From NCBI GenBank assembly GCA_963668605.1, contig OY764903.1:1054001-1118000 (forward strand): 64,000 bases of DNA. Direction: 5' to 3'. Below the pieces are notes generated by a model. That model had not been told where the DNA came from. It saw only the letters and a list, made by a program, of their open reading frames with translations, and searched no databases. Origin of the DNA: G963668605 sp963668605 (lineage in GTDB: Bacteria; Acidobacteriota; Terriglobia; Bryobacterales; Bryobacteraceae). Shown piece after piece: positions 53,169 to 62,502 of the stretch. Position 1 is the first letter of the stretch. Each line of letters opens with the position of its first letter. Both the position numbers and the translations under genes were made by a program.

Positions 53169-54542
53169 ATGACTACGACTCTAAACCGGCGCGAATTCCT
53201 GGGCGGGTTGGCGGCAAGCCTGCTTCCCGCGCAAACGCTGCCGGGAAAACCCAATATCATTTTCATACTTGCTGATGACCTCGGCTATGGCGACCTGGGC
53301 TGCTACGGGCAGCAGCGTATTTCCACGCCCAACCTGGATCGGATCGCGGCCGAAGGCCTGCGCTTCACACAGGCTTATTCGGGCTGTACGGTGTGTGCGC
53401 CATCGCGTTGCGCGCTGATAACCGGCCTCCACACGGGACACGCGCGCATTCGAGCCAACTCCCGGGTGCCGCTCGAACCCGGCGATACGAACGTCGCCAA
53501 GGTCCTCAAGAGCGCCGGATACCATACCGGCATCATCGGGAAATGGGGCTTGGGCGAAGCGGGGACGCCGGGAATTCCCAACCTCCAGGGCTTCGATGAG
53601 TGGTTCGGCTATCTCAACCAGCAGCATGCTCATACCTATTACCCCGATCACCTTTGGGACAACCAAAGGGAACTGATACTGGGCAAGAACCTTGGCCTGA
53701 AGCAGCAGTATTCGCACGATTTGTTCACCGAACGAGCGCTGGATTTTGTGGGGCGGCAGAAGGCTGGCGCTCCGTTTTTTCTGTACTTGGCATACACCAT
53801 TCCTCACGCCAACGACGAACTCGGCAACGACACCGGAAACGGCATGGAAGTGCCCAGCGACGCACCCTACTCCGGAAAGGACTGGCCGCAACAGGAGAAG
53901 AATTTCGCCGCCATGGTCACCCGCATGGACACTGACATCGGCAAGATCATGGCGCAGTTGAAAACATCCGGCATGGATCAGAACACGGTCGTGTTCTTCA
54001 CTAGCGATAACGGGCCGCACCAGGAAGGCGGCCACGATCCTAAGTTCTTCAAGAGCGGCGGTCCGTTGCGCGGCATCAAGCGCGACCTCTATGAAGGTGG
54101 CATCCGGGTCCCCAGTATGGTGCGCTGGCCCGGAAAGGTACAGGCCGGACGCACGAGCGATGAGCCCTGGGCCTTCTGGGATTTCCTGCCCACCGCGGCC
54201 GAACTCGCCGGCGCCCCTATTCCCGCCGGTATCGATGGTATCTCCATGGCGCCGGCAATCCTGGGTAAACCGCAGAATAAACACGAATACCTCTACTGGG
54301 AATTCCACGAGCGGGGATTTAGCCAGGCGGTACGACTGGGAGATTGGAAGGGCGTCCGGGTCGCCAGCCGTCAAGCCCCGATCGAACTATACGATCTAAA
54401 GAAAGATCTGGGCGAGACCACCAACCTCGCGGCACAGCGTCCCGAGATTGTGGCCCGCATCGCAAAGATCATGAGCGACGGACGGACCGATTCAACGAGG
54501 TTTCCTGTTCGCGAACCCGGCAAACCCAAGAAAAAGGGCTAG
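53169..54542 (+). CDS. Arylsulfatase-type sulfatase, Tat-exported
   Basis: 457 residues from the ATG at 53169; a GTG at 53154 is an alternative. NRREFLGGLAASLLPA is a twin-arginine leader. Metal ligands lie in FILADDLGYGDLGCYG; the formylglycine site is CAPSR (C76); IIGKWGLGEAG and FFTSDNGPHQEGGHDP carry later ligands. This is the arylsulfatase A-like layout, with the C-terminal WKGVRVASRQAPIELYDL block complete. It follows the hydrolase gene by 16 bases, so the two are probably co-transcribed and act on the same sulfated and acylated glycan. GAGGTGA about 11 bases upstream serves as Shine-Dalgarno. Confidence 0.88.
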   Translation: MTTTLNRREFLGGLAASLLPAQTLPGKPNIIFILADDLGYGDLGCYGQQRISTPNLDRIAAEGLRFTQAYSGCTVCAPSRCALITGLHTGHARIRANSRVPLEPGDTNVAKVLKSAGYHTGIIGKWGLGEAGTPGIPNLQGFDEWFGYLNQQHAHTYYPDHLWDNQRELILGKNLGLKQQYSHDLFTERALDFVGRQKAGAPFFLYLAYTIPHANDELGNDTGNGMEVPSDAPYSGKDWPQQEKNFAAMVTRMDTDIGKIMAQLKTSGMDQNTVVFFTSDNGPHQEGGHDPKFFKSGGPLRGIKRDLYEGGIRVPSMVRWPGKVQAGRTSDEPWAFWDFLPTAAELAGAPIPAGIDGISMAPAILGKPQNKHEYLYWEFHERGFSQAVRLGDWKGVRVASRQAPIELYDLKKDLGETTNLAAQRPEIVARIAKIMSDGRTDSTRFPVREPGKPKKKG

Positions 54543-54977
54543 GAGTTGAAGTGCAACGGCTACTGACGTACTCACTATCGGCGGGGCTGGCCGCAGGATC
54601 CTTCACTGACTGAAGCAGCAACCGGCGCGCAGCGAAAGACACTGACGAATGCCTCAGGAGGTTTTGTGTTCAGCACGCTGGTGTGAGTTGAGTACTCGCG
54701 ATGTACCCGTTCCGTCAAAATACTCATCGGTCGTCCGATCACCATGCCCGAACGGAGTTTGTTGCGGAGGAAAGGTGTCTCCGCCAACCAGTACGACCGA
54801 ATGGCTGATTCAAGTACACGTGGCCTTCCGCACCGGCTTCCGTTTCTTTCTTGACATCGGTGCCTGTCAGCACCAGGTCCTCTTGTTTCGTCCCGCTGAG
54901 GCCAATGAACATTCGGGCTCACTCTCTGGACCGGACTGGGGCCGCGACTATCTTTGGAACCAAAACGTAGGCAAATA
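54543..54977. other. Decayed stretch downstream of the sulfatase, no confident gene
   Basis: About 435 bases with only short, overlapping frames. A minus-strand 115-codon frame (54575-54922) contains SYWLAETPFLRN but has no family match or Shine-Dalgarno. The stretch together with the remnant at 54978 looks like old gene debris. Confidence 0.4.
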
Positions 54978-55256
54978 TTACTGCGTCAGCGCTAGAGACT
55001 TCGCGAATGGTCCACAGCAACTCCGACCGGTCATCATTGAGGATTTTCGACCGCCTGTTCGCCGCGCCCACCGCAGCACTTTTAGCTCAACATCGACGTC
55101 GGTCCGCGGAAGGCGACGGGTCCGCGGGACCATCTCGTCGAAGACGATTAGCGACCGGACGCGCTCGCGCTCGCTAAGCATTCCAAGGCGCTCATGCAGG
55201 TCGTGAATCGCCTCGCGCACCACCTCGCTTGTCGGCTCTGACAATCCGAATATTGC
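54978..55256 (-). pseudogene. Possible ribbon-helix-helix antitoxin remnant
   Basis: The minus-strand frame reads GLSEPTSEVVREAIHDLHER then LGMLSERERVR and VELKVLRWARRTGGRKS. SEVVREAI is typical of the second helix of CopG/ParD-type ribbon-helix-helix antitoxins, and a basic RRTGGRK tail is seen in some of them. The usual N-terminal beta strand is missing and no toxin gene can be read next to it. It may simply be a short regulator fragment. It lies just after the isomerase stop. Confidence 0.3.
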
Positions 55257-55264
55257 ATGAAAGT

Positions 55265-56113
55265 TCAACCCAGCATTTTCCGGCAATACTCAAAGCATTT
55301 GCGGACTTCCGGAACCGTATCCGCGTCCCGCTTCTCGTATTCGATGTTCACTGCAATATTCCACTTCTTCTTCTGGATGAGTTGCAGAATCTCGCGAACC
55401 GGCACGTCCCCTTCGCCGAACACCACCTGTCCCTTTTCCTTGGACCAGTCCTTCAGATGGATGCAGGGAATGCTCTCGTGGTGGGATTCGATAAACGAGA
55501 GCGGATCGAAGCCGGCGGCTTTGAAGCTGCCGACATCGAGATTAATGCCCATCCACGGCGAACGTCCCTTGATCAGCCGGTCAAAATCGGCCGGCCTCGT
55601 GATCTCGTTCGGGTCCATCTTGGCGTGATTATGCATGGCCAGAACGATCTTCGCCTGCCGGGCAAAGGGATAGAGCCGGTCTATCGCGCTGTTGGTAGAC
55701 GACGAGGTAATCACTCCCACACCGAGAGCCTTCGCCATTTCGAATGCCCTGGCAATCACCTCGTCGGGAAAACTCTCCTGAACGCTCATATTGTAGGAGG
55801 TCAGTTCGATTCCCGCTGCGTCGAATTTTTCACGGACCTTCGTGTATTCCTCCAACGGAACGGTTGCGCGCCATTGTTGTATGGGCACTTTCTTGTTCGT
55901 CCGGGCCAGTTCGATGTGGCCCTGCCAAAGCTCGCAAGACCCTAGACCAATCTCGCGCATCGCCTGAATGGCTGCATCGAGCGGTTTGGACCGGAAGCAA
56001 AAGCTCTGCATTCCGACGGTGACTCCGCCGATTTTCGCTTGCGCTCCGGCGAACGCCGACGGGACCGCAAGCGCGGCCAGTGCAGTCTTTCCGAAATCAC
56101 GTCGTGAAATCAT
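55265..56113 (-). CDS. Sugar phosphate isomerase/epimerase (TIM barrel), Tat-exported
   Basis: 282 residues from the ATG at 56113 (AGGAG seven bases upstream). A Tat leader (ISRRDFGKTALAALAVPSA) is followed by the xylose-isomerase-like barrel with VGMQSFCFRSKPL, SYNMSVQESFPD, AMHNHAKMD, GINLDVGSFKAAG, CIHLKDWSKEKGQ and NIEYEKRDAD, which supply the metal ligands of this family. It probably interconverts or epimerises a sugar released outside the cytoplasm. It is the last of a three-gene minus-strand set, ten bases after the GH gene. The upstream in-frame ATG at 56158 lies in that gene and lacks a good site. Confidence 0.83.
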   Translation of the reverse strand: MISRRDFGKTALAALAVPSAFAGAQAKIGGVTVGMQSFCFRSKPLDAAIQAMREIGLGSCELWQGHIELARTNKKVPIQQWRATVPLEEYTKVREKFDAAGIELTSYNMSVQESFPDEVIARAFEMAKALGVGVITSSSTNSAIDRLYPFARQAKIVLAMHNHAKMDPNEITRPADFDRLIKGRSPWMGINLDVGSFKAAGFDPLSFIESHHESIPCIHLKDWSKEKGQVVFGEGDVPVREILQLIQKKKWNIAVNIEYEKRDADTVPEVRKCFEYCRKMLG

Positions 56114-56123
56114 GAGATCGCTC

Positions 56124-57824
56124 CTATCGCAAGGCCGGCGCACTGACGTCGCCGCCAAACCAGTCGTACGTTGCGGGCTTCCCTTCGAGCAGCCACCGTT
56201 GTGGGGTCGTCGTTTCCATCCAGTCGAGCGGTTCGCCGGCCGGCAGGATTCTCGCCGCTTTCGCGAATGCCGCTTTCAGGGCCGCGCGCTGCTCCGCCCC
56301 GACGGCGTCGGGCGCGGCGGAGACAAATAGCGGCGTTCCGCTCCGTGCGAGCACGTCCAGCCACTGCCGGTTCAACGCCCAAGGGATTTTCGTGGTGAGG
56401 CCGACACAATCGGCGTCGGCTGCGAAGAACGCATTGTGTTGCAGCATCCGGAACGCGAGTGTGTTGACTCCCATCTTACGGGTTTTGCTCCACTCGCGCC
56501 CGCTGGTATCGTCACCGACGCGCTGCAATTCGAAGAGGCCCGCCGCGAGGTGGCCAATTGTGTTGCACCCTATGACCAGGGCGCTTCCCGCGGCTTCTCT
56601 GATAACCCGGTAAAGCGCGAGCACAATCTCCGCGGTGGTCTTACTGCGGTCGGCGAAATGCCAACCCGGCGAGGTGAGCATCGAGGACATATCGAACCCC
56701 CACCTCCCCAAGATGTCGAAGGTCGTGAAATCGTGCTTGACCATTTCGAAGCCCCAGTTAACGACTCCGCGTACATCCTCCCGGACGCGCGCCAGGACAT
56801 CCGGAATGCTTGGATCGAGGAGCATCACTTGGGCGTCGCGCGGCTGTGGCTTCAGCTTGTTCGATGCAAGCCGCCAGGATTCCGGCAGTTTCTCTCCGTA
56901 GTAAAGCGGCCGTACCCAGAGGCCGGGCTTCACGCCGGCGCCTTTCATCTTTTGCGCCAGCGCCGGCATATCTGGAAACCGGGCGTTACTGCGGTTCCAG
57001 GGTCCGCCGCCCAACGGTGAAAGCGCCCAACCCGCGTCGATCACCATGAAAGGGCGGTTAGCGCCGGATGGAGCGCAGGCGGCGATCAGTTCGGAATCGC
57101 GCAGGATCCCCTCCGCCGTGTTCTTGCCGTAAGCGTAATACCAATCGTTGCCGCCGTAGACCGGCGCAGGCGCAAGCCGCGGCTTCTCACAAAGGCTACG
57201 GCAGAAGGACTGCGCCGCGCGAAACGCCGTCATGTCTTTCCAGCGCTTGGAAACTACCACCGCCGCAGTCAGTTGCCGCTGCGCCAGTTCGACCGGACTG
57301 CCTCCGTTGCGCACATCCAGCCATAGCGAGACGCCGTCGGGATCGACCTGCCAGAAGCACATGGCCGCCGCACCCGTGCGGACGCCACAGCCACAGGTCT
57401 CGCCTCGCCCGGATGCCAGAAAATACCAGGGCATGATGCGATCTGCCGCGAGCGAGCGCCATTCCAGATCGCCATAGCCGCGCTCCCAATGGTCGCCCAG
57501 GTAGCGCAATCCTTGCGGGACCGTCCCGCGCCAACGCAGGCAAACGCGCATGAGCGGTGTGCTGGGCGAGGTGATCATCACCGGCATCACGCCATTTCGC
57601 ACTTCCGCTGAAACTTCGATATCTTTATCCCGCCAACGCGATCCGCTTCGTTTCAGGTCGACGAGGTCGCGCGCACCTTGTACGATCACCCGGTCGGGCG
57701 CACGCATAAGGTCGAAAGGAGAGGTAGCATCCGCCGCGTTAGCGGCATTGAGGCGCGGCAACACGGCCGGACCTACGGCTGCGCCGAGCAGAACGCGGCG
57801 CGAAAAGTTCTTGGATTTCAACAT
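56124..57824 (-). CDS. Alpha-galactosidase-like glycoside hydrolase (GH27/GH36 type), Tat-exported
   Basis: 566 residues with a Tat leader (FSRRVLLGAAVGPAVLP). An N-terminal beta domain is followed by a TIM barrel with YGGNDWYYAYGKN, FMVIDAGW, GVKPGLWVRPLYYG and WGFEMVKHDFTTFDIL. The K-x-D near the end of the fourth strand is where GH27/GH36 place their nucleophile. LVIGCNTIGHL and AADADCVGL fit later strands. The exact family and sugar are uncertain. The ATG at 57824 starts the leader; a GTG at 57848 directly after the upstream stop is an alternative and would imply tight coupling to the oxidoreductase. Confidence 0.68.
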   Translation of the reverse strand: MLKSKNFSRRVLLGAAVGPAVLPRLNAANAADATSPFDLMRAPDRVIVQGARDLVDLKRSGSRWRDKDIEVSAEVRNGVMPVMITSPSTPLMRVCLRWRGTVPQGLRYLGDHWERGYGDLEWRSLAADRIMPWYFLASGRGETCGCGVRTGAAAMCFWQVDPDGVSLWLDVRNGGSPVELAQRQLTAAVVVSKRWKDMTAFRAAQSFCRSLCEKPRLAPAPVYGGNDWYYAYGKNTAEGILRDSELIAACAPSGANRPFMVIDAGWALSPLGGGPWNRSNARFPDMPALAQKMKGAGVKPGLWVRPLYYGEKLPESWRLASNKLKPQPRDAQVMLLDPSIPDVLARVREDVRGVVNWGFEMVKHDFTTFDILGRWGFDMSSMLTSPGWHFADRSKTTAEIVLALYRVIREAAGSALVIGCNTIGHLAAGLFELQRVGDDTSGREWSKTRKMGVNTLAFRMLQHNAFFAADADCVGLTTKIPWALNRQWLDVLARSGTPLFVSAAPDAVGAEQRAALKAAFAKAARILPAGEPLDWMETTTPQRWLLEGKPATYDWFGGDVSAPALR

Positions 57825-57848
57825 GGTATTAGATTTGAAGCCAGACAC

Positions 57849-59180
57849 TCACGCTGGTCTTCTGGTGCGAGGATTTGTGCCGTCCCCTTCATAGGCGGGA
57901 CGCGGCGGAGCCTGATCGATCTCGGTGCGGGACGCCGGATCGAAGAACTTCACCTTCCCCTCGCGGTAGGAGTCGTTTCCGAGGCGGATCGCCACCATCA
58001 CCTGGTAACCAAGGTCGGCGTTGAAGATAGGTTGCTTGCGCGATCGCACGGAACTAAAGAAATCATCGGTATGCAGCCGGTTCATGTCGGCAGACAGCGG
58101 CGGCACTTCGTAAACCTTGCCGGATTTTGCCGCATCAGCCGCGTTCTTCGGCAGAAACGCCGGCTCCGGGACCACGGTGACGCGGTCGCCTTCACAAACC
58201 ATGGTGGCATTGTGGCCATAGATGACGGTTGGGAAGTATTCGCGCGGAGCCGCGGTAGACATTGCCGAAGCCAGGCTGATGTGAAATTTCGGGTACTCGA
58301 TAGTGGTGAAGTAGGTGTCCGGCACTTCGCGTTCCCGGAATGCGTAAATCCCGCCGGAACCGGTCACGCGAGTTGGAAACTGCGCATTCAGGAGATAAAC
58401 GAGGGGGTTCAGTGTGTGGTAAAGGACGTCGGTCGCGTTTCCGCCGGAGTAGTCCCAATACTTGCGCCAACGGAAATAGCGTTCCGCACTAAACGGACGC
58501 TTCGGTGCGGAACCCAACCATCGCTCCCAATCGATGGTTTGTGCGCTGGCCTCGGCTTCCACCTGGTAGTTCCACTCGCCCACCATCGAATTCCGCGAAG
58601 AACTGGCTTGCACCCACATCACCGGACCGATAGCTCCCTGCTCGATCAATTCCTTAGCCTTCTTGTGGCGCGGATGAGAGAGATGCTGGCTGCCGACCTG
58701 CAGAACGCGGCCGGATTTCTTCACCGCCTCGGCCACCTCTTTTGCTTCGGCAATGGTGTACGTCATCGGCTTTTGCAGATAGAGATCTTTGCCCGCGGCG
58801 AGCCCATCTAGCGCGACGCGCGCGTGCGAGTGTTCGGGAACGGCGATGAAAACGGCATCCAAGTCCTTGCGCGCAAGCAGGTCTCGATAATCGTGGTGCA
58901 CGTCTTTGGCGGTCAGTTTGGCTGTGTCTTGCGCCCGCTGCTTACGGCGCGTGTAGAGATCGCTCACCGCGGCTATCCGGATGTCGCCCTTTTCTTCACT
59001 CTGCTGCACCAGCGAACGCAAGTGGCCGAAACCCATGATGCCGACGCCTATGATGCCCACGTTAATCCGGTCGTTTGCGCCGGCGACGCGCGAAGCCGAG
59101 CGCGCTGCCGTCGTCACTGCGCCAAGCGACGTGCCGCGCAAGAAAGTTCGGCGTGAGGAAACGGACGTTGGTCGGTGCAT
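57849..59180 (-). CDS. Gfo/Idh/MocA-family oxidoreductase, Tat-exported
   Basis: 443 residues with a Tat leader (SSRRTFLRGTSLGAVTTAA). The Rossmann fold starts at VGIIGVGIMGFGHLRSL, and AVPEHSHARVALDGLAAGK leads to YLQKPMTYTI, the family's usual EKP catalytic Lys motif with Gln in the first position. WDYSGGNATDVLYHTLNPL carries the conserved His of the C-terminal domain. It probably oxidises or reduces a sugar with a bound NAD(P) cofactor. It is first in a three-gene set with a glycosidase and an isomerase, all exported by the Tat route, so they likely work on one sugar. It is divergent from the 59238 receptor gene. Confidence 0.88.
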   Translation of the reverse strand: MHRPTSVSSRRTFLRGTSLGAVTTAARSASRVAGANDRINVGIIGVGIMGFGHLRSLVQQSEEKGDIRIAAVSDLYTRRKQRAQDTAKLTAKDVHHDYRDLLARKDLDAVFIAVPEHSHARVALDGLAAGKDLYLQKPMTYTIAEAKEVAEAVKKSGRVLQVGSQHLSHPRHKKAKELIEQGAIGPVMWVQASSSRNSMVGEWNYQVEAEASAQTIDWERWLGSAPKRPFSAERYFRWRKYWDYSGGNATDVLYHTLNPLVYLLNAQFPTRVTGSGGIYAFREREVPDTYFTTIEYPKFHISLASAMSTAAPREYFPTVIYGHNATMVCEGDRVTVVPEPAFLPKNAADAAKSGKVYEVPPLSADMNRLHTDDFFSSVRSRKQPIFNADLGYQVMVAIRLGNDSYREGKVKFFDPASRTEIDQAPPRPAYEGDGTNPRTRRPA

Positions 59181-59237
59181 ATAGAGTAGTCAGAGAAACT
59201 CAATTGTAGTACAGTACGGATTTGTTGATTGTTGATA

Positions 59238-62200
59238 ATGCGAACTAATTCTCTTCTCCTCTCGATGGCGTTCATCACGGCGTCCCTCTTTGCCCAGACA
59301 CCCGCTGCGAGACTGGTAGGCGACGTACGCGACGCATCCGGCGCCGGCGTGCCCGGAGCGGCCGTTACCGTGAAAAGTATCGGCACGAACGAAGCCAGAA
59401 CCGTCAGAACCAACGCAGCAGGTGAGTATTCCGTGCCCAATCTGCAACCCGGCCTGTATGATGCCGAAGCCGATGCCGCTGGTTTTCGCCGTCTGAAGCA
59501 GACTGGCGTCGAACTGCAGGTGAACCAGACCGCGCGTCTGGATTTTCGCCTGCAAATCGGCGCGGTCGCCGAGTCGATTGAAGTGAACGCTCAAATCCCG
59601 TTGCTGAACACGGAAAACTCGGTCAAGGGCGACGTGATCGTAAACGCGGAAATCGCCAACATGCCTCTCAACGGCCGGGACTTTTTCGAACTCGGCCTCC
59701 TGGTGCCCGGTGTGACGGAAAAGCACGAGGGTACATGGCAAGGCTCGGCCATGGCCGTGAACGGCGCCCGTCCTGACAACACTAATTTCGTAGTGGACGG
59801 CTTCAACAACCAGAACCAGCGCGGCGGGCACGTCCAGACCAAGCCGCCCCTGGATGCCATGCAGGAATTCAAGGTGGAAACCTCGGGCTATTCGGCCGAA
59901 TTCGGTCGCCTGGCCGGGGGCGTCGTCAATATGGCGCTCAAGAGCGGCAGCAACAAGTATCACGGCGCTCTGTTCGAGTTTCTGCGGAACGACAAGCTGG
60001 ATGCTCGCAACTTCTTTGCCGCCGATACACCCCATCTTCGGCGCAATCAGTTCGGCGCCAGCCTCGGCGGTCCCGTCTACCTGCCGCGAGTCTACAATGG
60101 CCGTGACAAGACGTTCTTCTTCTTCAGTTGGGAAAGCTTCCGTCAGGGACAGGGCAACGTGCGTGTAATGCGCGTTCCCACAGCGCTCGAGCACGCTGGC
60201 GATTTCTCGCAAACCATGAGCGTCAACGGCGGCGTGATGGCGCTCAAGGATCCTCTCGCGTCGGGATCCTGCAACGCGTCCGGTGGTGGTGGATGTTTCC
60301 CGGGTAACCGGATTCCGGCCAGCCGCTTCAGTTCCGCCGCGACTGTGTTGCGTACGTACTATCCCTTGCCCAATATGACCGGGTCAACGAACAACTATCG
60401 CGCGTACGCCATCAACCAAAACGACTCCGACAGTTTTCTCTTTAAGGTAGACCATCGGCTTACGGCGGTGGATTCCTTGTCCGTTCGCTATACCTACCGC
60501 AAGGACCCCTTCCACGATCCGTTTGCCGGCAGCGACCTGGGTACCTTCGGTTATCGGGACGTGCCGGCCTCCATGCTGGGCGGGATCGCCTATACACGAA
60601 TGTTTAGTCCTGCTCTCGTGAACGAATTCCGCGTGGGATACACTCGCAACACCGAAATGTCCCGCTCCGATAACGCCGGGCACGACTTCGCCGCCGAACT
60701 TGGCATTCCCGGAAGCGTGAGTGCGCCGGACCTAGTGGGCTTCCCACGTTTTACAGTGGTGAACCTACCGGCCCTGGGCGATCCGGACCAGACGCCTCAT
60801 CATCTCGCCGTGAATACCATAGAAGCCGGCGACACTGCCACGTGGGTCAAAGGCGATCACACGCTGAAATTCGGCGGCAACATTCTGCGCGGACAGGTGC
60901 TCCAGGTTTACAACAAGAACGTGCGGGGAACGTTTAATATTGCCGACAGGTGGACGAACATTCCCTTCGGCGATTTCCTCCTCGGCATGCTGAACAAGTC
61001 GACCAGGGCCACAGGGTCAATGCCACTGTATATCTTCAACACCGATGTCGGCGCGTTCGTCCAGGACGATTACCGGGTCCGTCCGAACTTCACTCTGAAT
61101 GTCGGCCTTCGTTACGAATACTCCGAACCGATGAATGAAAAGTACGACCGGTTGGCCGGCTTTGTGCCTCAGCTTGAAAAACTGATCGTTGCGGACGATC
61201 GCACGGTGCCGAATCTCCAGGCCCAGATCGCCCAGGCCGGGCTCGACGGCAAGGTCGGGCTCGCGCGGGATTACGGTCTGCCCCGCGGACTGGCGTATTC
61301 GAAAAAGACGAACTTCGCCCCGCGGCTGGGTTTCGCTTGGCGGCCATGGGGAGGCAGTCGGGCCGTGATCCGCGGAGGCTACGGCATCTTCTATGCGGGA
61401 TCCGCTAACGATCCGATCCGGCTCGACCTTGGCAACGTCTTCCCCTTTGCCGGAGTCGAAACTTACAACCGCAACGCGTCCAAGCCGGACCTGCTTACGT
61501 TGTTGAGCCCCTTCCCGAAATCTATCGCCAAGACCGACGGCGTGACCGACGTGAATGGTCAGGATCTCCATCCGTCGCCTCAGTACCTGCAATGCTGGAA
61601 TCTCACGATCGAAAAGCAGATCACCGCGACCACCGCTCTGGAAATTGGTTATGCCGGATCCAAGGGCACCCATCTCGGTTCAAACATCAACATCAACACG
61701 CCCGACCGCAGTTCCGGACAACCGTTGCCGAATGGGACCTATCCGAAACCTTACGCGCAGTTCAACGCGGTCCGCATTTATAGATATGACGGTAATTCCT
61801 CCTACAATGCGGCGATGCTGACGCTGCGGCGGCGATTTGCCAACAACTTTTTCTATCGGGTGAACTATACGTTTTCCAAGTCGCTCGACGATGCCTCGCA
61901 GATAACCGGCGGCGGAACCGGCGGCGGCGCGACTCTCGATCCACGCAACCGGCATCTGGACCGCGGCCGCTCGGCCTGGGACGCTCAACACGTCTTCACC
62001 ACCACGTTCTCCTACGAGGTCCCGGCCCGTTTCGGCAGGTGGCTGCGCCGGTGGCAATTCGCCGGCAGCGGCAGGATGGCGTCCGGAAGACCCTTCACGC
62101 CCTCCGTCTCGAATTCACAGGAGCAACTCGGAGAGGGTTCCCGGCCAGACCGAATCGCCACCGGAACGCTTGATAACCCTTCGGCTGATCGCTGGTTCGA

Positions 62201-62483
62201 TCTGTCCGCGTTCCCGGTGGTTCCCGTGGGAACTCCGCGGTTCGGTAATTCCGGACGCAACATCCTGAACGGACCGGCAACAATCACGCTGAATGTCGCG
62301 CTCATGAAAAAGTTCCGCCTGGGCGAATTCGGCACACTCCAGTTCCGCACAGAGGCGTTTAATGTAACCAACCACGCCAACTTCATGCTGCCGAATCGCA
62401 ACGTCAACGCGATCAACGGAGGCGTGATCACACAGGCCGGTGCGGCGCGTGTGTTCCAGGCCGCTTTGCGTTTTGACTTTTAA
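59238..62483 (+). CDS. Oar-like TonB-dependent outer-membrane receptor
   Basis: 1081 residues from the ATG at 59238; an upstream TTG at 59229 is an unlikely start. Signal peptide LLLSMAFITASLFAQ, regulatory-like domain VGDVRDASGAGVPGAAV to ADAAGFRRLKQTGVEL, plug motif NMPLNGRDFFELG with NTNFVVDGFNNQNQ, and a barrel with NQFGASLGGPVYLPRVY, ending FQAALRFDF. Gene order suggests it imports the product of the divergent Tat-enzyme set. The beta-propeller gene follows 20 bases later. No Shine-Dalgarno is clear. Confidence 0.88.
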   Translation: MRTNSLLLSMAFITASLFAQTPAARLVGDVRDASGAGVPGAAVTVKSIGTNEARTVRTNAAGEYSVPNLQPGLYDAEADAAGFRRLKQTGVELQVNQTARLDFRLQIGAVAESIEVNAQIPLLNTENSVKGDVIVNAEIANMPLNGRDFFELGLLVPGVTEKHEGTWQGSAMAVNGARPDNTNFVVDGFNNQNQRGGHVQTKPPLDAMQEFKVETSGYSAEFGRLAGGVVNMALKSGSNKYHGALFEFLRNDKLDARNFFAADTPHLRRNQFGASLGGPVYLPRVYNGRDKTFFFFSWESFRQGQGNVRVMRVPTALEHAGDFSQTMSVNGGVMALKDPLASGSCNASGGGGCFPGNRIPASRFSSAATVLRTYYPLPNMTGSTNNYRAYAINQNDSDSFLFKVDHRLTAVDSLSVRYTYRKDPFHDPFAGSDLGTFGYRDVPASMLGGIAYTRMFSPALVNEFRVGYTRNTEMSRSDNAGHDFAAELGIPGSVSAPDLVGFPRFTVVNLPALGDPDQTPHHLAVNTIEAGDTATWVKGDHTLKFGGNILRGQVLQVYNKNVRGTFNIADRWTNIPFGDFLLGMLNKSTRATGSMPLYIFNTDVGAFVQDDYRVRPNFTLNVGLRYEYSEPMNEKYDRLAGFVPQLEKLIVADDRTVPNLQAQIAQAGLDGKVGLARDYGLPRGLAYSKKTNFAPRLGFAWRPWGGSRAVIRGGYGIFYAGSANDPIRLDLGNVFPFAGVETYNRNASKPDLLTLLSPFPKSIAKTDGVTDVNGQDLHPSPQYLQCWNLTIEKQITATTALEIGYAGSKGTHLGSNININTPDRSSGQPLPNGTYPKPYAQFNAVRIYRYDGNSSYNAAMLTLRRRFANNFFYRVNYTFSKSLDDASQITGGGTGGGATLDPRNRHLDRGRSAWDAQHVFTTTFSYEVPARFGRWLRRWQFAGSGRMASGRPFTPSVSNSQEQLGEGSRPDRIATGTLDNPSADRWFDLSAFPVVPVGTPRFGNSGRNILNGPATITLNVALMKKFRLGEFGTLQFRTEAFNVTNHANFMLPNRNVNAINGGVITQAGAARVFQAALRFDF

Positions 62484-62502
62484 CCACTAAGTAACGTCCA
62501 GC

